DNA from: Protea cynaroides
Taxonomy: Eukaryota; Streptophyta; Magnoliopsida; Proteales; Proteaceae
NCBI GenBank assembly: GCA_028583415.1
Contig: CM053269.1
Coordinates: 42,149,016 to 42,213,015, forward strand
Reading direction: 5' to 3'
DNA length: 64,000 bases
The position numbers were made by a program, and so were the translations under genes. This document shows positions 33,401 to 44,389 of the stretch, piece after piece (position 1 is the first letter of the stretch; the number at the start of each line of letters is the position of its first letter). Under the pieces are notes generated by a model. It saw nothing but the letters and a program-made list of their open reading frames with translations, ran no database searches and had not been told where the DNA came from.

Positions 33401-36400
33401 AATCCTTGATATGATCGATCACAACTTAAACCTCTACCATCAATCACCAAAATTATTTCTTCCGTCCACCCACCCTCCCCCGATTCCCCAGATCTACCTG
33501 TTGCTCTTCTTTGAAGGTACGTGTTGTTCACCCCAGCGCTGCACCAGGACAATCCACTAAGCCCACATTATCCAAAACGGGCAACTTTTTATTACATCCC
33601 TCCGACAGACGACCGCCCCGACCTCAAGATTTTGGTCACGATGCGCGGCAGCGCGAGTCCAACACTGAGTCCTCCTAAAAGGCATCTCAGCCCCTACTTC
33701 TCACCCTCCTCCCTCCCCTCTCCTCCGCCTCTCTAATCCTTAATTACATACCCCATTGAACGATTTGTTACTACCACTCATCTCACTATCTTTGCCCATA
33801 ATCTTGTTTTATCTTTATAAACCACATTTGTTCCTTCCACCCACCTCCAAGCCTTATATCATCCGGGGTGGAAAGAGGTTATGGATGCCAAAGATGGAAG
33901 CTTTACTCAGCCGTCATACATGGACACCATTTAATCTATAAGCTAAGGAGACAATTGTCCGTTGTCGTTGGGTCTACACTGTTATATATAATCCAGATGG
34001 TTCTGTTGAACACCTTAAGCCTCATTTGGTTGCCAAAGGGTTCACTCAAACATATGAGGTTGAATATTTTGAGACCTTTTCCCCGATTGCTCGCCTCAAC
34101 TCGGTTTGGGTTATTATCTCCTTAGATGTCAACCTTGATTGGTTTCTAATCAGATGGACACAAAAAATGCTTTCCTCTATGGTGACCTATAGGAAGAGGT
34201 TTATATGGAGCAACCTCCGAGGTATGATGCTTAGGGGGGGACATCTACCAAAGTGTGTCAACTACGTAAAGCTATCTATGGGCTAAAACAATCTCCATGT
34301 GCCTAGTGTGACAAATTTAACACTATTATTACATATTGTGGCTTCTCCCCACGTTACACCAATCACTCTGTATTTGTTCAGCATAGACATTTTAAAGTTA
34401 TTAAGATAACTGCCTATGTCGATGATATTATCATCACAAGAGATGAAAAGTCAGGCCTTATTGATGTCAAATCCCATTTAAACAAACAGTTTCAAATGAA
34501 ATATTTGGGTCTGCTTCATTATTTCCTTGGTATTGAAATAGTCCGCAATAGCAAGGGTATCAACCTCTCTCAAAGGAAATATGTATTAGATCTTCTAACT
34601 GAATCTAATCTACTTAGCTCTAAACCGGCTGACACCCGAATGGATCCTCATCAGAAACTTGAGACTAGTGACAGTGCTGACTTTGCTAACTTATACAGTT
34701 ATAGGCGGCTTGTTGGTAAACTTATCTATCTTACAGTGACTAGACCTGATCTATCTTTTGCTATGGGAGTTGGCAATCAACTCATGTAAGCCCCTAAACA
34801 AGCTCACCGAGATGCTGCTAGTCGTATTTTGAGATATCTGAAGAAGTCTCCAGGCAAAGGGTTTATTTATCTTTTGCTGTGGGAGTTGTTTTGGCTGAAC
34901 TGCTCCAAGCTTGGCATAGGTGACTTATATGCTCCAGCTTGAGGGGGTGTTAACGATGTAAGGACTGGGTTATTATTGTAAGGGAATGGGTCCACTTACT
35001 TAGGCCCATTCCCCATTAGTTTTTACTTAATAAAGTAAGTGATGGGCCTGATTACACAGGCCCATTATCGATCTCTTCTAAACTGCGTAGAGGCTCATCG
35101 TTAGACGTGCCCTATGTGAACTGGGATTAAGATCTAGATATCTAGATCCTCTAGGTGTCTCTCCCTTTCTCCCTTGTAACTAAGAGAGTCCTAAGCCCTT
35201 TATTTTCTCAGTTTCTAATTCTATTTATACAGCAGTAGGAGGAGGGACTAAGTGCACAAGTCGATTCTGCTCTTCTACAGAATTGACATCCCTTGAGAGA
35301 TTGCTGGCAATTCACACTCAATTATAAAACATACTGTATTCACCTGAAATGAGAAGGAGAGCCATTAGAACTTACAGGACTTCTCGATAATAAGATTCCA
35401 TTGTGAGTCTCCAAAATGGCAGTGCTTCTACAATTTCCTAGCCAAAACAGCACTGAGACTTCTACTCAAAAATACTTCATTCTACAAAAAGATGTTCTCA
35501 CAGGCACAGAAAGAAATGTAGAAGTAGAGAACTGACATGATAAAGGATGTCAGATGAAATGGGGAAAATCAGTGGACATCTACTCTTGTCAATCCTCTAC
35601 TAACACTCAAAGTACACAAAATAGAACCTCGATAATCACCAAATAATTAAGATCACCAAATAATTAAGATAGAAACATAAAATACCTTCTGAAGGCCATT
35701 GATTGAGATTAGTTAGAGTCATGGTGCCTTCTATAGGTCCAATGTAGAAAGTCTCCTTTAGATCACCTGTTTTGTCATTAAGGACGATCAGGTCTGGTGT
35801 CACTTTCCCAAACCATTCAGCTTCATCAATAAGTAGAGCAGAGCAAGGGAACTACCGGGTGGGTGTGGGTGTGGGTGGGTGGGTGGGTGGGTGGGGTGGG
35901 TGGGTGGGTGGGTGGGTGGGTGTGTGAGAGAGTGAGAGAGAGAGCACAGTTTATAAATCAGAAAATAGGGCCACATCAACTACTCTATTCTGCAGCATGA
36001 TAAATATTCAAGAAAATCAACCAAAATAAGCATAATGCAGTGGAAATGGTAGTAGGGTAGGGCCTGGTTGCCCAGCTGCCATGGTTTGTGTAAGGCCAGT
36101 TTTATAGATCAAACAGGCTAACCTGATATTGAACAATGAGAACACTGTATACTAGTAAAGTGTTATATCAAAATTGCATCTTAAAATGGGTGCAGAACCA
36201 TAATCATTAAACTAACAATGATTGGAGCAATATAAATGGCATAACAATAAAGCAAAACCGTCATGCTTGCAATTTGCGAAGTTAAAGTAATAGGATACAA
36301 AGACAAAAAAATATAGTATTTTGGTTTTCATCCAATTTTATGTCACGAAGCGATTGAACGCCATAATTTTGGTACAAAAGGTTTTCCATTTAGCTTCTCA

Positions 36401-39211
36401 GAAAACCAGGTTTACACAATTCAGACATAGTTTAAAGGTATAAACAAAGGAAATGGTTTCCTCCATGGGCCATGGAGATAGACTCTCTCCATTGAATTTT
36501 GTTTTAAGCTACATGGCAGCACTGCCATGCAGCTGGGACCAAATATTGTGCATGCGTTTTCCACATCACCATCTACTCCTGTCAAATTTCAGCCCAACAG
36601 AAAATGTCATCAGTTTGAAAGTCGTCAAAAAATCAGCTTCTCTGAAAATTTTGGCTGACCAACTACAGGGAACAGTTCAAAACATGGTGCACCGTATAGA
36701 TAAGATGGACCACAAAATTTGACCAATGGCTGATCCCAAGAGCTACCTACCAATACAACAATTAAAACAGACAAATCAGCCTCCATATGGTTGTCTCCAC
36801 TACCCAAGGATAATATTTTTCTCCATAAGGAGATAACAAAAAGGGTGCAGTTTCATTGCAGGATTGTCAACCCAAAAGAAACAAAGAGAAACAAACCCTT
36901 TTGTTGATGGTCTCAGTTTTCTATTTCGATCCAACTACCTAACAGGGACCTTAGTTGGATTCTTAGTTGAAGAGGAGCTAATCTGGCTAAAAGAAGCATA
37001 TGATTTCTAGGTAAAATTCAGTTTCATAGTCCTAGTGTAAAGTGGACAGATGCCAGCGCATTACAAAGTCCTAGCATATTGTCACACACATAGTTGTCAA
37101 GGCGTCGCCTTGGCGTCCAGGCATGATCCAAGGGCCTGGGCACCAGGGCGCCTTGTTACTATTGAAAAGGCGGTCACCCAGGCTCTCTGGGCCTCACCTA
37201 GGTGTCTCCTTGGGGGCTTTGGATGCCCAGAATGACTGGGCGGTCGCCTTGGGTCTTATGTGTGTTTTTTTTCTAACTTTTCTTCACAAGATTTATTATA
37301 CTAGATAGAAAGAACATTTATCAGACAGTATCTAATATCATTTAAGTAAATGATTTTCATTTACTTAAGATATTATTCATAAATAAGCAAATACCCTCCT
37401 ATTTGAATCCAATAAAAATAGTCTAAAATTCAAATTCCAGAAGGATAAAAAGTCAACCCTTCAGTTCAAGAACAAAAATAGTATTTTTGGGTGCATAGGC
37501 GATTTTCAATTTTTAAATGTTAAGTTTTTTTCCAAATATAAAAATTTCATAAATCTTATTATAGTAAAGCATCACTAAAAACCAAAAGCGCGCTAAAATA
37601 ATCTCTTGCTTTGATGCCCAAAAGATAATTTACATTCAGATGACTTTAAACAACATTCGCATACTCCGAACAAGGTTTGACCGAAGTGTAACTCCTTCAT
37701 TATAACTCGGATTTAAGCAATCTCGAATTTATTGGAAAGCTGATTATGTTAGCTTTGCAACGAATTCGAGATTACTTAAATCTAAACTACATTAAAGGAG
37801 TTACGCTCCTATCAAATTTGTTAGAAGTACACAAATATTAGCCATATATATGTTTTTTTATATCCTATACTTTAGTCATTATTTGTTGTCTTGTTCGTTT
37901 TCTCATATTAATTAAGTTATGTCTTAAATATTGATTATTTATATAGAATGCTGCATACATATAAACATTAATATAGCATTAATATTTTAAAAATAAAAAA
38001 AAAAATACACTAAGAAAGCCTTGATCTGCCTAGGCGGCTCCTAGGCAACACCCAGGATGGCCCCAAATGCCTTGGATCACCTTATCACCTTGACAACTAT
38101 GGTCACACAAATGCAATCCACGCTCTCTCACTTGAGTGAAATGATTCCACAGGTCGTTAATCAGGGTCCTTTGAGACTCCTTGGTCCATGCTCTCCAAAA
38201 TGGTGAGGCTCCAGTTACCACCAATCCGCCTCTTCCACTATCTCTTTTCCAATATTTTTTGCGGATTCTCATTTTTTCTGTTTGTTTGCCTTTCTGTACT
38301 CGGTAGCCTAATTCACACAATTCAGCCGACATGATTAACCATAAATTGCCACCATAAATTTCAGCCTTGGAGACTAGTTAAGAACCACTCAAACCAGCAT
38401 TGGATTCAATTGACACCTTTGATAGCCAAGTTTATGTCCTACATTTTATCATTCTCACTAAAACCAATGGAAGACTAAAAAATGCCACCAATTCACACCA
38501 TTGAACGGATGAGTATCGAGTCCTCATCCGATGTTTTATCTCCAGCACATTGACCGTTGATCCTATAACTTAAATAGTTCTGATATTATGCAGCATGGAG
38601 ATAGGAAAGCCATATCAATTAAAAATTTCAGGAATGGCGTACAGGAAACTAAGTGTGCGGATACTGAAATACGAAAACAAACCTCTGGAATTCAACGAAG
38701 TATCCAGTTTCTCGGCATAAAAGGGGGTGTAACCTCTGTTTTCGTTTCGCGCCAGTTTCATCTTCTGTTCCAGGGGAAGTAAGAATAACTTTTTACTCTC
38801 TTCAAACAATCTCTTAAACAACTCCTCTCCAACCCCATGATTGACAAGGTAAAAGAAACCATGGTCCACGCATGCCTGGAAATTAATACCCATTTCAGTA
38901 ACAACTCAGAGAAAGAAAATCCTTCTTAGATAAATAAAAGGGAACAACGCCACTAATATTTCTAAAAGAAATTCTTGAAGTGCTAGAGACCAAGAAAGCA
39001 ATCAAATTATAAACCAAAATCTCCACGGCAGAGCAAGATAGTCACCACCACCGCAGCTGCTTCGTTAAAACTCTTTCCTAAACAAAACTAGAGAATAAAC
39101 GAAAATGAAAAATGTACGGCGTGAAGATCGAACTCGGCGGATAGATTTAGCAGTCGACATGCGATCGGATGAAGATAAGTCGATGACCGGCAGACTGAAG
39201 GTTTCTGCCAT
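27418..39211 (-). CDS. 2-oxoglutarate/Fe(II) dioxygenase, exons 1-7 (partial)
   Basis: Seven minus-strand exons join in phase: 39134-39211, 38683-38875, 35686-35766, 35376-35427, 28247-28368, 27608-27755, 27418-27476. The product starts MAETFSLPVIDLSSSDRM, continues with the DIOX_N block ACVDHGFFYLVNHGVGEELF and ENRGYTPFYAEKLD, then FYIGPIEGT, LTNLNQWPSE, LISLIALALNLEENFFEKI and the iron-ligand region GASAHSDYGM (H-x-D), ending WEDVQHVNG. Plant enzymes of this superfamily oxidise small molecules using Fe(II) and 2-oxoglutarate; the substrate is unknown. All introns are GT-AG except intron 6 (GC donor, CAG/GCATGT). Exon 6 contains a 47-bp tandem duplication that breaks the frame. The second His and R-x-S exons are absent before the gap. 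Introns 2 and 4 hold a hAT element and Copia-3. Confidence 0.88.
27628..27721. repeat. 47-bp tandem duplication in dioxygenase exon 6
   Basis: Copies at 27628-27674 and 27675-27721, identical except the last base. They encode the stretch around the iron-binding H-S-D. 47 is not a multiple of three, so the frame is lost; removing one copy restores the phase expected by exon 7. Confidence 0.95.
28985..29335. repeat. Tandem duplication in dioxygenase intron 4
   Basis: About 160-175-bp units: cttaaatggttccccatacta ... cctcattaggccaaaaaa ... gaggtcaaagatattatgaa occurs at 29020-29140 and 29210-29332, with small insertions. No coding signal. Confidence 0.85.
29365..29724 (+). repeat. Copia-3 5' LTR
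   Basis: 360 bp, TG start and ...GCTACA end, followed by the PBS-like TGATATTAGAGCA. Confidence 0.88.
30310..31110 (+). pseudogene. Copia-3 gag remnant
   Basis: Reading across frames gives SNYLLWAQD near 30340, then YDEWMRENSTLQAWLWGSTD and FHKTAKDIWTNLKESYA (30332-30595), a stop, then DLYEKMFNFSLGDKSLNEYY and from 30773 the FLAGLLLEYQSVKSQLL block, all typical of copia gag. Frameshifts and stops throughout; the zinc knuckle is not intact. Confidence 0.8.
31678..32570 (+). pseudogene. Copia-3 integrase remnant
   Basis: From 31735 the pre-integrase block LQWHHRPGHLSLYKIKTL, then VHLDIWGPYRVPNRLGFYYF and TFVDDHSRMTWLYLLKEHSE (catalytic Asp region). After a frameshift, the KYFWSDAILTACYLI and VFGCVYFTH blocks of the integrase C-part. 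Damaged in several places. Confidence 0.85.
32571..33740 (+). other. Over-long linker in Copia-3 pol
   Basis: About 1.2 kb between the integrase C-part and the RT, where copia elements usually have a few hundred bases of Ser/Pro-rich linker. Its base composition is C-rich and the frames are broken. It may contain an insertion with unclear limits. RT-side coding resumes with YPIERFVTTTHLTIFAHN at about 33745. Confidence 0.5.
33741..34860 (+). pseudogene. Copia-3 reverse transcriptase remnant
   Basis: Contains GWKEVMDAKMEALLSRHTWT, LVAKGFTQTYEVEYFETFSP, the catalytic AYVDDIIITRDEKSG region near 34410, YLGLLHYFLGIEIV and TRPDLSFAMGV, in several frames. It stops at RILRYLKKSPGKGFIY, after which RNase H is missing. 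The deletion edge carries a repeated word tatcttttgct.tgggagttg at 34752-34772 and 34868-34888. Confidence 0.88.
34948..35279 (+). repeat. Copia-3 3' LTR
   Basis: About 332 bp, collinear with the left LTR until GATTCTGCTCT, then jumps to CTACA. Confidence 0.88.
35857..35923. repeat. (GGGT)n microsatellite, quadruplex-prone
   Basis: Runs of GGGT/GGGTGT with more than ten G-triplets on the plus strand, in dioxygenase intron 2 (transcribed strand C-rich). Confidence 0.95.
37089..38101. mobile_element. hAT-like non-autonomous element
   Basis: 1013 bp with a perfect 8-bp duplicate gtcacaca (37081-37088 and 38102-38109) and inverted ends CATAGTTGTCAAGG on both sides. 8-bp duplicates and CA starts fit hAT. 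The subterminal part is rich in ggcgcc/ccaaggc words, the centre AT-rich; no transposase. Sits in dioxygenase intron 2. A second copy begins at 63809 in the opposite orientation. Confidence 0.9.
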
Positions 39212-40572
39212 TTCCTTTGTCGTCTAGTTGACACCTTATTCTCAGCAGAGCATTGAGCAGGCAAGACGGACTTTCCCAGTCCATATTTTAACATCCCAAA
39301 AAACAAAATAAAAAATACCTGGGGAAAAAGATCATATGCAGCCAAACAGTCCCTCCATCCTACACAGACAGTCGACTTGAGAAAAACTTCAAAATTCTTC
39401 AAATTCAATTCAATTCCTCTGATCTCTATCAAATAGACTATCTTTCTCGTGGTATATTTAGAGATTCTAAAAAATCATTAGATCAAACTATTAAATAAAA
39501 AAAAATAACTGAAGCTTTTGACTATTTTTAACTATTATTTCAATTTGAGTGTTTCTTACTAAATTCTTAACAGTTTGTGATGTAATTTATTAGATTCAAA
39601 TTCTCTCATGCCCTTACGTCGATATGAAGAAATTTAATGATTGTTATTCACTTTGCGTTTATACTAATACATCGATATGTACACATAGTAAACTATAGCT
39701 ATTGAATTTCCTCATGCCGACATAAGAGACACGAGATGATTTATTCCTCAATTTATTGCATCACAAATAGTGGAAGACGAATTAGTTTTATCCTCTATAA
39801 ACCCACAACCCAACTTCATAGGGGAGAGGATCCCAAACTACTTTAAATAAAGCTATCCTTGAGAAACTAATTTTTTGGAATATTTCGTTTAATCATTGTT
39901 CTTATGTATTGGAGCATTAAAATTTCGTTTTCGTTGTTTTGATCTTATGTTTATTATCATTCATTCCCCACCTTTGAATCAAGTATTTTAATTTCATTTA
40001 TTTTTTTCAAACTAAAAATCATATTTTTCTACTCCTGAACGGTAAACAAAAGGTATAGATCTACATTATGTCTGATGATGATTGGAGATATAATTTATTA
40101 CACCTCAATTCCTAGATAAAAGATCGATGTGAATAATATAGGTAGGAAATGTTTTGTTTATTTAGTTTCATGTATGAACATAGATTAGGTGTCCTTGCAT
40201 GATGATTTCATGAGTTTATACATGAAATATCCCAATATCATATCTAATAATTTTGAGATATTTTATGTAAAAATTTTCATATTTAATTTCTTAATTTTCA
40301 TGATCTCATCTTTTATGGTTGTTAAAAGGAAAACTTTCACGTATTATCCAAGATCTATCGTTAACAACAATTACTACCTTATTCACCCAAAAAAAATCAA
40401 TTACCATCGACTTTCTGACATCATCAATTATCACTTTAAATATTAACAATGTTTAACATAGACCTAATCCATTAGGAAACTTTCGTTAAATAATGATGTC
40501 AGTTTACATTTTAAAATTGGAGGACAATACTACCCTTATTGCAACTGTAAAAGACCATTTTACTACACCTTA
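39212..40572. other. Upstream region of the dioxygenase, no gene
   Basis: AT-rich. Minus strand has TAAATATAC near 39452-39462, about 245 bases before the ATG, a possible TATA-like site. No other gene signal; an open stretch at 40189-40446 is low-complexity and unconvincing. Confidence 0.5.
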
Positions 40573-41182
40573 TTGTTGAGGAGGGCTAGGAATCCACTGG
40601 TTGCGTGCGCTGCCTCCAGCAAAACTAGTGGATTCCTAGCCCTTGACTGGTGCGACAGCGGACCTCTCTTGAATCTCGCCCGAGCCAGCTTCAATCTCCA
40701 CCGCTTCAATTTCACAGAGGCTTTTCAACCTTCAATCTTCTCTAATTCTGGAAGAATCTCGGGGATCCCTAAACTGCCGACAAGGGTGACGATGAAATTT
40801 GAGGGGTACTGAGAATCTGCCGACGAAAAAGAATATGAAAAAAGAAGGGGTCCCTACTCCCCTCTACGGTGGACTTGTCCAGTGCCAATTGAAACTTTGG
40901 AGAAGTAATCTCGTCGCCGGTGAATTCAGGGGAGGATATGGGATCTACGGCGACCTCATCTCACGGTCATTGATCAATCACTTCAAATGGAAAAAAAAAA
41001 ACAAAAAAGAAGGAAGAAATCCAAATTGTTCACATACCTCAGCAATCCCGTCGCCAGCAAATTCAGAGGAGGATATGGGATCCACGGTGACCTCGTCTCA
41101 CGGTCACTGGTCGATCACTTCAGAAGGAAAAAAAAAAAAGGAAGATTCCATTCACTGGTTCTCTCTGGTTTCATGTCTGTAG
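40573..41182 (+). CDS. Hypothetical, with duplicated module; doubtful
   Basis: Two overlapping open stretches (40573-40812 and 40799-41182) in a region less AT-rich than its flanks. A 137-bp unit is repeated in tandem (aattcag.ggaggatatggg at 40923 and 41060). It encodes FRGGYGI.GDL.SRSL..HF followed by a Lys run, in different frames in the two units. No family recognised. May be a decayed exon or the inside of a transposon; not a secure gene. Confidence 0.25.
40583..40642. other. 20-bp perfect RNA hairpin
   Basis: Arms gggctaggaatccactggtt (40583-40602) and aactagtggattcctagccc (40623-40642) pair fully in the plus-strand RNA with one G-U, around a 20-base loop. It could be a foldback element, the tip of a small-RNA precursor, or a local inverted duplication. 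Flanking pairing outside the arms is not evident. Confidence 0.85.
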
Positions 41183-41228
41183 TCTTCATATATATTAAAA
41201 TTCCATTCTACTATGTCTATTACCGATC

Positions 41229-41651
41229 ATGGTGAAAGTTTTCTCACTGTGTCCATTGATTAAAACACCACCAAATAATAAGGACAAACAACCCTTGCAA
41301 TATTCTGCCGCCGGAAAACCAGCCAAGATACCACTCTCGAAACCGCTATTCCCCAAGGTGTCAAAGAAACAATCAAAGCTTGGGAAACAGCAACAGCATC
41401 CGGTAATGGTTCCCTCAGACTTCAGCGAATGTGTGTAATACTCTGCTCGGGCCTTGTAAATGATGACTCTCAAGGTCACCCAGAACAGTTCGTTGGGTTT
41501 TGTAAACTGGAGAACCAGAGTTGTAGATGGGGGGCTACATTTTCCTTCTACCCTCCAGGAGGAGACCCAGAACCTACTGAACCTCGAAAATCCTAAAGCA
41601 GAGGTTTTGCTTCAGGCCATTTGTACGACGGTTTCTTTTAATTTGCATTGA
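41229..41651 (+). CDS. Two small hypothetical ORFs; doubtful
   Basis: 41229-41438 (69 residues, Lys/Pro-rich) and 41460-41651 (63 residues). Neither resembles a family I know, and the minus strand is open over the same bases (41479-41195). Listed only because the region is not repetitive and is richer in G+C than its surroundings. Confidence 0.2.
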
Positions 41652-42270
41652 CAACGCTCTGAACAATACAAGGGCGCTTGGGTTTCTTGGTTTTGGTTCG
41701 AAGGGTCGAGAGAAAGCGATCCGGGGAAGAAAGAGAGCATTGCAGAGAGAATTGATCTTATAAGGGCATCTTTACATCAACCGACTCTGACTCATCAACA
41801 ACACTCCAACAGTGTGTCGTCAGCGATTGAGATTCCGGCATAGGAAAGGAGATAAATCTACTATAGTACTATGAGCTTAAAGAGCCTCACGTCCTTATCG
41901 CCTGTCTAATTCACCGTCTGTCAATATTCCACTTCAGTGGAGATGAAGAAGGCCGGTCAAAGTAGTCATGTTAAAAATTTCAATTTAAAATAAAAAAGGT
42001 ATAAATGTCTTTCACTATTTTAAGTTTTCTCCATCAGTTAAATGGGTGTTGTTGATGTTTTCACAAACTTGTGGACAGTAGTTGATGTTATGGATATTTT
42101 TTGAGAAGTACATAAAATTTTTCCTTGCTAAAATCATCTTAAATAACATGCACATGCATCCATGCATTGTTTTAAGATCTTCTCTTTTAAAATTCTCTTT
42201 CCCACGGTAGAAGACTGTCCAAATGGATGGCTATAATTGTATTGTCAATGTTATGACTATATGCATGTAA
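41652..42270. other. Intergenic
   Basis: No gene or repeat recognised. Confidence 0.6.
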
Positions 42271-42852
42271 CACTACAAGAATGCCAATTTTTTGCGACCG
42301 TAATAATAACCGTTGCTAATCAGTAGTCAAATGTCGCAGGTAAAAATATTTTCAGCGACGGAAAATTTACTGCAGTCGCCTATACAGTGGCGAAAAAAAA
42401 GTTCTAGCTTGCCTGTTTGCTATTAACGACGGAAATTTTATTGCCGTCGTCGAATATTTAAAAGAAACGGTTGAAAAGAAAGTCGCGAAAAACAACAGTA
42501 ACTACGGCAGATATAACCGTCGCCTTATATCAGGGACGGTAAAAATACCGTCGGTAATATTATAACGTCAGACATGTCTGTCTGTCGCCAAAATTAAAAT
42601 TATATTATAATTTATATTTTAAAACCTGTAATTACATCAATACATTTCATAAAATGGACGTAGCCAATAAACATTATAAGCTACGACAATTATAATATCA
42701 TAGGTAATATATATTTATAACTACAGGTCCTAGCTATATCACTGTAGCTAAAATAAATTTTCAGCTACAATTATACAACGTTCCAATGCTATAAATTATT
42801 TTGGGCTACTGCTAATAAACTCCCATAGCCAAAAATAGGACTTGTTGTAGTG
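42271..42852. mobile_element. CACTA-type non-autonomous element
   Basis: 582 bp starting CACTACAAGAA and ending TTGTTGTAGTG (reversed CACTACAACAA), the CACTA signature. The interior has many gcgacgg/ccgtcg words in both senses (42290-42600), typical subterminal motifs. The 3-bp flanks taa and att do not match, so the duplicate has decayed or the element moved in a larger unit. No transposase. Confidence 0.85.
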
Positions 42853-43363
42853 ATTTCACCATCCGATTATCAAAATAGTTAGTTGAAACCAAGAGTACTC
42901 AGTTTATCCAGGGGAATCGAGGTACCTAACACCTTCCTCGGATCGTACCCTGATTGCCCTCAGATTCTCTATATCAATTCAATTCCATATCCATGGATTA
43001 TATCCAGAGACAAATTATGGATCTTAGACCTCAATCTAAGTGGCGAGTCCAAAATCTCTCTCGTAAGCCCCATTGATCCGGCGGAGGTAAAGGGATAAAC
43101 CATCTTCATAAACTCCCCCCAAACCACAAATATATTTACAATGGGCAAGACAAGAAAAAGCTGTCCACATTTTATTGTGAGTTTCAACGAAGACAACAAT
43201 CAGAGATGGGTTAATCTTTATGTCGACGCTGCATCAGATATTATAGAGATTGACACCTCAAACGAAACTCCCCCTTATTTATGAATTTCCCATCCTACCC
43301 CCTTTTTTGCTAGAGATGTCAAAGCCTAGGACACAAGCCAATGTCAGAGGGAGGGGCACATTC
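42853..43363. other. Possible gypsy Tat/Ogre-type fragment
   Basis: The text gaggtacctaacaccttcc (42919) and ctaagtggcgagtccaaaa (43036) resembles wording I associate with non-coding parts of Tat/Ogre gypsy elements. No ORF, LTR or PBS confirms it. Low confidence. Confidence 0.3.
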
Positions 43364-44389
43364 TGTGATACCCCAGGTATCACAATAGGGGCTAAATTGA
43401 ACTTTTGTACTATTTGGTTCCGGATTAACCATACTTAGGCCTTGTGTACCTAGTAAGAAAATAAGGGTAAATGGGTAAATTTGATTTTTAGGTTAATGAT
43501 ATTTTTTTTTATTTTATTGAATGAGTAATGCATTTTGTTGTCGTTTTTTCATTAATGCATTGATATGATATTATTGAAGTCATAATTGTATTTTTCATAA
43601 CTGTGATGATCATGTATATGAGTTTCAGTATAATAGCTTAAGTAGAATGACATAATAAATAACCATAAGTCACTTAACTTAAAGGTTGGCATGTGGCTTG
43701 ATAAGGAGGCCAAGTATTCAAAACCTCATAGCAATAAAAGAAAGTTCTAGGGGATTTAAGTAAGTTTAGCTTATAGTAGTGAATTGGACCCCACATGGTG
43801 AGGTGGCAACCACATGGCATGAAGGAGCATCATGCATTGGGTATTAAGGAGGTGGAATGCTTAGTAAGCAAGAGCAATGAGGTGTCAACCTACTATTGGG
43901 TGAGTATTGTGAGGTGGAAGTCCTAGTTGGCATAGTGTCTAGGTGGCACAACATGATTGGAAGAGGATACTTGCATTGAATCCTATTGATGAGGTTAAAT
44001 TATAAATAGGAGTCCAAAGGAAAGGTATTGTTGGTAGCTGAATTAAAAGGGTATCCAAAACTTAAAGTAGTGCTACTCAAGCAAGCACATGCAAGGCATG
44101 CTTGAAGGGTATTTTAGATATTTCACTTTTATAAGAGTACCTAGAGGTACATGTTTAAAACCCCATGCAAGCATTTTTAGAAAGTTGAGTAAGGGCAATG
44201 TGTCTTTTCACAAATTAGTTAAAAAAATCAAAATAAAATATAAACGATCACTTGCAAGCAAGGAAAGCTCTGCTTGTTGAAATCGTATGAACAAGAGAGA
44301 GATTTGAGATGGAGCTTTGAAGAAGAGCTTGGGAACTCCATTAGAGCCTAAATCAATAAACTATAAAGAAGTGCAAAGGGCTCGGTAAG

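Larger units (their letters stand above)
29365..35279 (+). mobile_element. Copia-3: Ty1/copia element in dioxygenase intron 4
   Basis: Left LTR 29365-29724 and right LTR 34948-35279 both begin TGTTAACGATGTAAGG and are clearly diverged. A PBS-like TGATATTAGAGCA follows the left LTR and the PPT CTTGAGGGGG precedes the right. The right LTR lacks about 30 bp near its end. No convincing 5-bp duplicate. Gag, integrase and RT remnants are in order on the plus strand, opposite to the host gene; RNase H is almost wholly deleted. Older than Copia-2 judged by LTR divergence. Confidence 0.9.

Noticed and set aside
40583..40642. Annotation as a microRNA gene
   Set aside because: A bare 20-bp stem without extended pairing or small-RNA data is not enough.
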